NCBI GenBank assembly: GCA_029204045.2
Contig: CM055065.1
Coordinates: forward strand, 50,001,553 to 50,065,552
Direction of reading: 5' to 3'
DNA from: Tillandsia leiboldiana
Lineage: Eukaryota; Streptophyta; Magnoliopsida; Poales; Bromeliaceae
DNA length: 64,000 nt
Below are positions 24,888-33,798 of the stretch, piece by piece. The notes below the pieces were generated by a model. It had not been told where the DNA came from. It did not search any database and saw nothing but the letters and a program-made list of their open reading frames with translations. The first letter of the stretch is position 1. Each line of letters begins with the position of its first letter. The translations under genes and the position numbers were made by a program.

Positions 24888-27800
24888 ATGAGCACGCTCT
24901 CCACACTCATCTCCTCTCCTATTCCAGTTCCAGTTCCAGTTCCTATTCCAACCACTTCTCCTCCTCGGCCCGTTGTTATTCTCCCAGTAAATACTACTAC
25001 TACTACTACTCAATAATCGCCTGATCATTGTTTCTTATTCCACCCCGAATAACTTACTATTCGTCTTCTTGCTATTCGTTACGTGGTTTAGGGTTTGGGG
25101 AACAACACGGGCGACTATGGCGCCCTCACAGTGGCGCTGCGGGAGAAGCACGGCGTCGCCGCCGCGGCCGTCACCGAGGTCTCCCGCAGCGATTGGCTCC
25201 GCAACGCCGCTGGGCTGCTCGACCCTGACTACTGGAGCGGAACCCTGCGCCCCCGCCCCGTCCTCGATTGGTGAATTCTCGCTCCCTCCCCCCTCCTCCA
25301 CCTCCTCGATTCTCTAATCATCCATTTTAAAACTATTCTAATCTCAAACCGTTTAACTGCATCTTAAATATTATAGTTGAATTAAGAAATTTAACTTTTT
25401 TACTATTTCAATTTTTTGAGGGTTGTTTTTTTTTTTTTCTTCTTTTAATTATGATATTTTCGTCAGGCACGTTAATAAATATCAGACGATGTATTAGTCG
25501 ATCTTTTGAGGAGTCACGCTTAATGGTTATCAACCATAGAGTCATACTTTTTTCGCTGTAAATCTTAATTTAACCAAAACTGATCTTACATTTTCAGCTT
25601 GTGATTGGTTCTGATACCAACTGTAATGTTTCACTGTTGGATTGTTGATGCTAACCATTAATTTTAAATGTTCGAACGGTTAGAAATACGCAATTAGTTG
25701 ACGCTAATCATTAATTCCAAAAGCTCGAGCTGTTAGAAATAAATAACTAATTTACTTAAAACGTACAGACTTAGCGCCTACGGATTTCGACCGAACTCAA
25801 TCTATTTGGACGCTAGGTCTACACCGGACCGCAACCCCACTTAGTTTATTGTCTATAGTGGACCGCAACCCCACTCAGCTTATTGGACTCATCTAATTCA
25901 ACTTATTAGTCTTCTGAGCCTATTATCACGGAATAAAAAATTAAATTTATTTTTAACCTATAAATAAAATAGCCAACATCCACTTCTCACGTCTCATTTA
26001 TTCTAGCACAACTATAGCTTCGACACGCTTAGCTCTCTTAATCTTTTAGGTCTAACCATCGCTCAAAATATTATAATCGGATTAAAAAATTTAATTATTT
26101 TATATCTTATATGAGCAACGCTACATGTACACCCCCAAAAGGGGTGTACATCTTACACCCACCCATCTAAGGGTGGGGGGTCACTTCACAAATTGTGAAG
26201 TGACCCCTCACCACACCCCACCCATTGGATGGATGGGGTGTGCGATGTACACCCCCAAATGGGATGTACAAGTAGCATTTTCCATCTTATATATAGAACT
26301 ATTTCAAATTTTAGGATGTCACACTAACGATGAAATTAGGGTTTCACGTGCTCACGCAGTTTGGATTTCTCAGGTACTTGGAGAGAGTCGACCGTGTGGT
26401 GGCGCAGACGAAGTCGCTAGCCGTACCAGGTGAGAAATGAGCTCTGTTTTCTTTTTTTAATTGCTTTTTTTTAGGGCCCGTTTGGTAACAGAATAAGACA
26501 GAGCTAGCTATTTCAGGGATAAATATAAAATACGGAATTTGTGTAAAAAAACGTTTGGAATGGTTTCAGGGATAAGAGATTTTGTGTTTGATATGAGAAT
26601 GAGGAATAAGAAGAATAAAGAGTTTTAATTAAGATAAATTATCTTTTTGCCCTCAAATTTTATTATGTAATATGAGATGAGAGATGGTATCTCGGTAGAC
26701 GTGAAAGGGTATTTAAGAAAAAAGTAAGAGGATGGTTGGGAAGAGTGAGAACAGTAATTCTCACTTATTCTAGCTGTACCGGAACAAGCTATACCGATTA
26801 ATTTCTGATACATTTGAAAGAATAAGAGGGATATTCCTTCTATTTTCGGTTCTATACCGAATCTAAATGGGCCCTTAGAGTATAATTGATTTGGGTTAAG
26901 TAAGGGAAATTTTAGTTGCATTGGCGTAGAATTAACTTAGTTTGTTGAGAACAAAGTGGATCCCTGTTTGGTTTAATATTTGTAATATTAACTGTAAAAA
27001 ATATTAGAATCATTGGGGATGTGGATTCTTAGGTGTTAGGAAAACTAAATTCATACTTTTCATGAGAATCGTTTATTAGTTCATTAATAAAAATATAGGG
27101 ATAATTGCCTGTGTACCCCTAAAATATGAAGAAATATCTGATTTACCCCTCTTATTTTTTTCTTTCCAATATACCCTTCATACGTTCCACCGTTATTAAA
27201 AATATCCCTACCGTTTCCCTTTGTTAAGTTAACTAGGATTAAACTAGAGTTAAATAATAATCGAAGTTGAAAACTATCAGATATACCTATTTTTCTCGGG
27301 TTTAGAGTTTAGGGTTTAGAATTTTTTAGGGTTTTAGGATTTAGAATTTTTTAGGGTTCTAGGGTTTAGGGTTTTAGGGTTTAGAATTTTTTAGGGTTTT
27401 AGTATTTAGGGTTTTAGGGTATATTTGAAAGGGCAAAATAATAATTACACACAGATAACGGCAGTTCCAAACGGTACACTAACAGAGTTTAACTTCAGGG
27501 GTATTTTGGAAAGAAGTTGGAACGTAAGAAAAGTAGTTTCAATATTAGCCTTCTAAGAGGGCTAAATCTGAAAACAGAAAAATTTTTAGGGGTATGTAGG
27601 AAATTGCCCCAAAAATATACTAAATGACTTGATAAGTTAGTAACAAATTTATCATTCCAAATATAAAATATATAATATTTTCGAAATACTACAGAACTTA
27701 AACCAAACACTAGAGCATGGTTTAACAAACCAAACATGACTTTTTAAGTGGTTGGTTTTTGTCCATGAATAATACTAGGCCAGGCCTGCACCTGGAAGTA

Positions 27801-30800
27801 AATAGGAGTAGAATCTAAGCTGAAGTGATTGATACTTTTACAGTAATTTATGTAAATTTGTTGATAATATGATGGCAACATTTTGATTTTCACTTCTGTT
27901 TAGTTGTAGGAGTGGGCATAGCATTACTTAATACTATAAATAAGAGATAATTGCCTGTGTATATCTTGAAATATGAAAAAATATCTGATTTACCCCTCTT
28001 ATTTTTTTCTTTCCAATATGTTCCACCGTTATTAAAAATACCCCTACCGTTTCCCTTTGTTAAGTTAACTAGGGTTAAACTAGAGTTAAATAATAATCAG
28101 AGTTGAAAACTATCAGATATATCTATTCTGTTCCTATCTACTAAAATTATTGAAAATTTTAAAGGTACGTAAGAAAAGTTGGTTATGGTAGAAGGGTATA
28201 TTTAAAAGGGCAAAATAGTAATTTCACACAGATAACGGCAGCTCCAAACGGTACACTAATAGAATTTAACTTCAGGAATATTTTAGAAAGAAATTGGAAC
28301 GTAAGAAGGGTAGTTTTAATATTAGCCTTCTAAGAAGGATAAATCTAAAAACAGAAAAATTTTTAGGAATATATAAAAAATTGCCCCTATAAATAATATC
28401 CCACTAAATCCTTCCAAATCAATTCAAACCTCACTAACTAGTGGTGGTTCTGAGCAATGGATTTAAGAAACTTTTGAACTCCAATTCCTTCAAATCTAGA
28501 ATCTGAAGCAACCAAACAGGGTGCAGTGGAGACTATTTCTTTCATTTGACTAGTTCTCTGCTGAGAGATATTGAAGAACCTGCCAAATCATTTGAATCAA
28601 ATCGAAATATTACAATATAGTGGTTCCAAACAAAATTGAATTCCAATTCTTTTATTAGATTCTAACATTTGTGCAGGTCAGGGGATATCATTGATAGGGC
28701 ATTCAGCAGGAGGATGGCTTGCGCGGGTATACATGGAAGAATTTGGGTTCGACGGCATCGCGCTGCTCGTCACTCTCGGATCCCCACACTTGTATGATGC
28801 TTTCCCTCTCATTTCATGCATAGATCATGCTTTAGTTGCATCTTTTTCGCTTTTGTGAGTCCAAAACTCTCTCTCTCTATATATATATATGCCTGGCAAT
28901 TTCCATGCCATTCAAGAGCTTGTTTGGCCCGAGCAAAACTCGTAGAAATGCTCTTTGGCACCGTTTGTTTCGGAGCTAGAACAGGGAATAAGAGGTTTAT
29001 CTTCCTTATTGTACCAAACGCATCAAGAATTATTCGGTACAGTAGTTTTAGTACAAGCAGAATAAGCTGGAACAACAGTTCTTACCTATTATTTTATAAT
29101 TTTTTTTTTTTTACCAAACTACCCCTCCTCCCCTTCTTTTTCTCTTCCCAATACACTCTCATCATCACAAATCTCTCTCTCTTCTTTCTCTTTTTTCCTT
29201 CCCAATACACTCTCATCATCACAAATCCCTCTCTCTCCTCTCTCTCTTTTCCTTCCCAATACACTCTCATCATCACAAATCCCTCTCTCTCCTTTCTCTC
29301 TTTTCCTTCCCAATACACTCTCATCATCACAACCTCTTTATTCTTCTTATTCCTCATTCTAATACCAAACACAAAATCTCTTATCCGAACCGAACCAAAC
29401 GTTTTTTCGCTCTTGTTCCGTACTTTATACCTATCCCCAAAATAGCTAGTTCTGGCTTATCCCGTTATCAAACGATACTTTTGAGAAGAGTTTTTCGAAG
29501 AAGCTCTGTTAGCCTCTTCATTTCATTTCAAATCAGAGCTGCTTCTGTTTCGTAGCCTTACAAGCTCAAAAATTCGTGCTATTTGTTATCCATAATGTTG
29601 GTGTTCCGCCGAACAAGCACTTAGGCTGCATTTGGTTCGGGGATAAGAAAAATTTAGTTATATCAGGGATAGGTATAAGTTATGGTATTAGCAGAAAAAC
29701 TAGTGTAAATTTCTGTTTGGTTGGGTTTAAGAGTTATACCGGGTATAAAAAAAATTGTGTTTGATAAATTAAAAAGGAATAAGAAGAATAAAGAGGACTA
29801 AAATTTTAATTTATGATTAAAATTTTACTGATATGATTTTAAATATTTAATTTAAAATATTTATTAAAAAAATTATTAAAATTTATATTTTACTTATATA
29901 TAAAAAAATTTATCATATAATTTATTAAAATTATATGATAAATTTATTAAAAATTAAAGTTAAAAATTTTAAAAGCTATAAAATTTAAAATTTAAAATTT
30001 AAAAATTTATAAATATTAAAAATTTTAATTTTAATTGTCTTAAATAATTAGTTAATTATCTAAATACTTAAATAATTAGTTAATAAAATAATTAAATTAA
30101 TTAAAATATTGAATTAATTAAAAAGTTAAAACAATAATTAAAATTATATTAATTTAATTAAGCTTATTCTCAAATGGGAACAAGCCTTGTTCCAAAAAAA
30201 AGCTGGAATAGTAATTCCAGTTTTATACCAGCTTATTTCAGAAAGATGAGAACAACTGTTCTCATCCCTACTTAATTATGTTTAGGTATAACTAGAGGGA
30301 TAAGTCCTTATCCCCCCTAGTTCTCGTTACCAAACGAGGCCTTAATATAATTGTAGAATTACTGCTGTAGTGACTGCAGAGATTTTCATAGATAAGTTAG
30401 CTTATAATTTATATTAATTTCAGATAAATCAGATATATTCCGGGCTTGTTTGTGCAGCAAAATGGATGTCACCTCTTTGTTTGATATGTTTTAATCGCAA
30501 TGTTTGCTTATTGTTTTATAGTAACTTTGCTAAACAGTTATTAAACTCTCAATTGTGGAAAGAACTTATCATCGAGGATTCTTCTTCCTTAATAAAAATG
30601 GTTGTGAATTTTCGTGTTCTTCGAAAAATCAAGTTCGAAAACGCTTTGCATTACCTCCTTAGATCTTATAAACCAACTCGACATTTTTCGTATTTGTGTT
30701 TAATTTAGCAGTAGTTCACTCTTCAGGCCACCTCCAAAGAATGTACCTGGAGTCATAGATCAAACCAGAGGTTTATTGGATTACGTCGAAAAGAACTGTG

Positions 30801-31950
30801 CTCCAGCTGTTTATACGCCGGAGCTACGATACGTATGCATCGCCGGAAGGTACTTTCTTTTCGGATACTCGAAAAGTGTACATTGTTTAGTATGAACTTT
30901 ATTTTATCATGTAGATGATATAAATTTGAGTTTATAATACTGATTCTGATGTAAAACTAGAACACTTAACGGAGTAGTAAAAGTGTCCATATGTGCAAAT
31001 TGTCGATTTCAAAATCACTGGAATATTATAGAATGATCAAATAGTAGCGCCCCAGATCGCGGCTAACAGTGCCTATGGTCAATTTGGAAGCCCCAACATT
31101 AGAAGCAGGAGTAAAAAGTAGTAGGCCCAGTTTGAATCTTGCTTGAATATGTCGGATCGTTGGCGTTAATCATTAATTCCAAAAGCTCGAGCTGTTAGAA
31201 ATACGCAACCAATTCACTTAAAGTGTACAGATACAGCGCCCACGGGTCTCGACCGGACTCAACCCACCTAGACGTTGGGTCTATTGTTGGGCCTCTTGCC
31301 GTTAGGTCTATTGTAGACCGCAGCCCCACTCAACTTATTGGGCTCATCCAACTCAACTTATTAGTTTCCTGAGCCTATTGTCACGGACAGGAGTTGGACC
31401 TATTTTTAATCCAAAAATAAATAGCCAACAGAATATGTTTAAAACTTGAAATTCGTTCGCCAGGTACATCCAAGGTGCTCGTTTGACGGGGAACTCCAAA
31501 CCTGCTTCTGAAGAGAGACTAGAGATCGACGAAGATCTGGGTCGAGATGAATCCATTGTGAATGGCGGAAACAACAAGCCCGGGCCCTCCGCGCCGACTC
31601 TGCGCGCCCGTTTCGTTGGTCAAGGTTACAAACAGGTGAAAAACTAGGACATTTTTCAAATCTTTGAAACCTGGTAGGGGTCAAATTGTTTCGACAAATC
31701 CCCTTGCAAAATCATCTACATACAAATCAGAATTTCCATTTATGACCTGTAAAAACATCGGCAGGTGTGCGGGCAAGCAGATGTGTGGGGGGACGGGGTT
31801 GTTCCGGAAATGTCGGCGCATCTAGACGGCGCCCTCAATATAAGCTTGGACGGCGTTTATCATTCGCCGGTGGGCTCCGATGATGACCTAAGGCCCTGGT
31901 ATGGCTCTCCTTCTGTGCTGGAGAAATGGGTGCATCACCTTCTGATCTAG
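24888..31950 (+). CDS. Alpha/beta hydrolase, GPI inositol-deacylase (PGAP1)-like
   Basis: Seven exons: 24888-24986, 25092-25270, 26374-26429, 28677-28791, 30727-30849, 31464-31635 and 31765-31950. All junctions are GT-AG with consistent phase, giving about 309 residues. A short Ser/Pro/Val-rich N terminus leads into RPVVILPGLGNNTGDYGAL (oxyanion-side loop). Then come SDWLRNAAGLLDPDYW, the nucleophile elbow GHSAGG, LGSPHLPPPKNVPGVIDQTR, GYKQVCGQADVWGDGVVP with the likely catalytic Asp, and GVYHSPVGSDDDLRPWYGSP with the likely catalytic His. This is a conserved plant serine-hydrolase family; its substrate is not established, and the PGAP1-like label comes from the fold and motif arrangement. 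The N terminus could act as a plastid transit peptide, but that is weak. Introns 2 to 5 are packed with transposon sequence. Confidence 0.9.
25635..25978 (-). mobile_element. Diverged solo LTR of the TRIM family (hydrolase intron 2)
   Basis: This 344-bp stretch resembles the reverse complement of the TRIM LTRs at 54398 and 54742: CTCGAGCTGTTAGAAATA, CCGCAACCCCACT and AAATAGCCAACA are shared. It begins TGTTGG and ends AACA. The flanks TTCAC and TCCAC form an imperfect 5-bp duplication. It is longer than the other LTRs because its terminal about 55 bp are duplicated. It is older than the copy at 31150. Confidence 0.65.
26113..26283. mobile_element. MULE-type MITE, family B, copy 2 (hydrolase intron 2)
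   Basis: A 171-bp element is flanked by a perfect 9-bp duplication ATCTTATAT (26104-26112 and 26284-26292). The ends GAGCAACGCTACATGTACA and the complement of GGAAAATGCTACTTGTACA are inverted. The interior is a near-palindrome with GTGGGGGGTCACTTCAC...GTGAAGTGACCCC arms. It is a relative of 7499-7670. Confidence 0.88.
26474..26874 (+). mobile_element. PIF/Harbinger (Tourist-type) MITE, copy 1 (hydrolase intron 3)
   Basis: A 401-bp element is flanked by TTA (26471-26473 and 26875-26877). It starts GGGCCCGTTTGG and ends AAATGGGCCC. The body shares long blocks with the element at 61611-61996, in reverse orientation. A 3-bp TTA target and GGGCC ends fit PIF/Harbinger. Confidence 0.82.
27098..27610 (+). 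mobile_element. MULE-type MITE, family A, copy 3, with short telomere-like tract
   Basis: A 513-bp element is flanked by a perfect 9-bp duplication AAAAATATA (27089-27097 and 27611-27619). It starts GGGATAATTGCCTGTGTACC and ends AAATTGCCCC. At about 27299-27420 the middle is replaced by degenerate GGGTTTAGGG/TTTTAGGG units, a shorter version of the tract in copy 2. It lies in hydrolase intron 3. Confidence 0.88.
27944..28387 (+). mobile_element. MULE-type MITE, family A, copy 4 (hydrolase intron 3)
   Basis: A 444-bp element is flanked by a perfect 9-bp duplication TATAAATAA (27935-27943 and 28388-28396). The ends are family A (GAGATAATTGCC; AAATTGCCCC). The interior has the ordinary non-telomeric middle shared with copies 1 and 5. 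A roughly 12-base deletion removes the CCCTTCATACG portion present in the others. It lies 325 bp from copy 3 in the same orientation, but each copy has its own target duplication, so they are independent insertions. Confidence 0.87.
28957..29478 (+). mobile_element. PIF/Harbinger-like element with a 54-bp minisatellite (hydrolase intron 4)
   Basis: The left part (CCGTTTGTTTCGGAGCTAG, then AATAAGAGGTTTATC) and the right part (GGCTTATCCCGTTATCAAACG) are inverted relatives of the GTTTGG-ended MITEs elsewhere in the window. Almost the same sequence recurs at 32233-32702. The exact ends and target duplication could not be read. The open frame across it is an artefact of the 54-bp repeat. Confidence 0.6.
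29147..29335 (+). repeat. 54-bp tandem repeat, about 3.5-4 units
   Basis: CCCAATACACTCTCATCATC starts at 29147, 29201, 29255 and 29309, an exact period of 54 bases, separated by CT-rich spacers. Because 54 is divisible by 3, one frame stays open on each strand, giving a repetitive spurious protein. The sister element at 32233 has three units. Confidence 0.92.
29624..30341 (+). mobile_element. PIF/Harbinger-type element, 718 bp (hydrolase intron 4)
   Basis: It is flanked by TTA on both sides (29621-29623 and 30342-30344). It starts GGCTGCATTTGGTTCGGGGA and ends TTACCAAACGAGGCC, an imperfect inverted pair. The interior is extremely AT-rich with no coding capacity. Confidence 0.7.
31150..31430 (-). 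mobile_element. Solo LTR of the TRIM family (hydrolase intron 5)
   Basis: A 281-bp sequence from TGTCGGATCG to ATAGCCAACA is the reverse complement of the TRIM LTRs at 54398 and 54742 with modest divergence. It is flanked by a perfect 5-bp duplication GAATA (31145-31149 and 31431-31435). There is no internal region, so it is a solo LTR left by LTR-LTR recombination. It sits 33 bp upstream of exon 6 of the hydrolase gene. Confidence 0.88.
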
Positions 31951-32147
31951 TTAGCTATATATGCATGCCCCCCCACCACCCCCTTTCACGGGAAAAAAGA
32001 AAGTGTGTGTGTGTGTGATTGATTGATTGCTGGAACTTAACTAGATGCCTTCTTTGTTTGAAGAATGGTTCAGATGTGTCCTGCTGCTTCAATATTTTTT
32101 GTGCTAAATCATTCTCGTTATTATATTATGTATGTATATAGTTACCA

Positions 32148-32187
<40 letters not shown>

Positions 32188-33798
32188 TTCCTATCGGATA
32201 ACAAGGTGACGGAATATGAAGGGATAAGACTTGGCCTCGTTTGGAATGGAAATGGAACCGGAAATAAAGGGTTTATCTCCCTTATTCTACCAAACGAACC
32301 AAGAATTATTCGGTACAGTAGTTCTAGTACAACCAGAATAAGCTGAAACAACAGTTCTTACCTATTATTTTATAATTTATTTTTTTTACCAAACTACACC
32401 TCCTCCCCTCCTTTTTTCTCTTCCCAATACATTCTCATCATCACAAATCCCTCTCTCTTCTTTCTCTTTTTTCCTTTCCAATACACTCGCATCATCACAA
32501 ATCCCTCTCTCTCTTCTTTTTCTTTTCCTTCCCAATAAACTCTCATCATCACAACCTCTTTATTCTTCTTATTCCTCATTCTCATACCAAACACAAAATC
32601 TCTTATCCCTGGAATCGAACCAAACGCTTTTTCGCTCTTGTTCCGTACTTTATACCTATTTCCAGAATAGCTAGTTCTGGCTTATTCCGTTACCAAACGT
32701 TACCAAAAGGGTTTAAAATTAATAAACTTAGACTCAAACATTTCGGACTAATGATCTTGGATTCGACAAGAGTTATCGATATCAGTAAGTTGGGTTGTCA
32801 CATTTGGTACGTAAAATCGGTCACTAGAAGGGAAAAGTTTAAACTGCCTCAATAATCTTCTCTTAGATGGAAAAAAGATAATCACTAATAAATGCAACTG
32901 TACTGCAGGCTCAAATGCAGCTCAGCTACAACTACAGCAGTTGAAGAGAGTAACATTAAACTCAAATAAGTTTACCTTCCTAATAATCTTCCAAACATAT
33001 ATATATATATATATATATATAATTATAAGGCTACATTTTCAACTGCACGTATCTCCAACTACATTCGAAAAATTAGCCCCTAATTTTACGGATTAAAAAT
33101 ATGTACAACACAGATTATGTAGAACATATGAAGATATAATAATATATACGCAAAAATTCACATTTTGCTAAGATATATGTGAATAAATGAATTTTAAAGA
33201 GGTATGCATAGTTCATGAACAGTAATTTTTACTACTGAATCATTTTAATTGAAGATAATCTCATTATCCCACTATATAAAATGAGCAAAATTAGTAATAA
33301 CTGCTTGTAACTAACATGCAACACTTTTAACCATAATTCAAGGTTGGAGGAAAAGATGGTATGAAATTAACCCTATATTTAAAATTACACACGATTGCAC
33401 GACCCCTTATATAAGATTAGGGGTTCATATCATATGATTACTTTGCACATTAATCACACTCATATTTAGCCATGCAGTGTGGGTTCAATGAAGTGTTACT
33501 TCAGGGCAAAAGGTGTACAAATATTTTTTTTATAAAAAAGGATCAAAATTGCAAAATCAGAGTAAAAAAAAAAAAAAAGAAAGAAAGATGAAATATTTTA
33601 GCACAAGCAGTCAAATGATCACTTCCCACATGTGATAAAAGGACTACCGCAAATTTTCTTTTTACAAGTCCACCTAAATCCTGAATCAATCATAGTAAGT
33701 ATTAACTTTAATCGACATCACATTGACATTGATCACATGAACTAGGAATCCCTAAAACCGAGTTAAAAACAATACATCAGGCGCTTACCTCAATCAGT
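31951..33798. other. Intergenic region, hydrolase to SWIB gene
   Basis: The two genes converge, so both 3' untranslated ends lie here. The region contains a T run (32152-32184), the transposon-like block at 32233-32702 and (TA)n at about 32999-33020. Nothing else is recognisable. Confidence 0.75.
32233..32702 (+). mobile_element. PIF/Harbinger-like element, sister of 28957-29478
   Basis: It starts near GGCCTCGTTTGGAATGG and ends near CCGTTACCAAACG. The body matches 28957-29478 almost throughout, including the ATTATTCGGTACAGTAG block. The 54-bp unit is present three times (starts at about 32423, 32477 and 32531) against four in the sister. The target duplication was not resolved. Confidence 0.65.

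Noticed and set aside
28816..29445. A 209-codon open frame with QYTLIITN-type protein repeats
   Set aside because: It is produced by the 54-bp minisatellite inside a transposon-like element, and a matching frame is open on the other strand for the same reason. There is no conservation or gene context.
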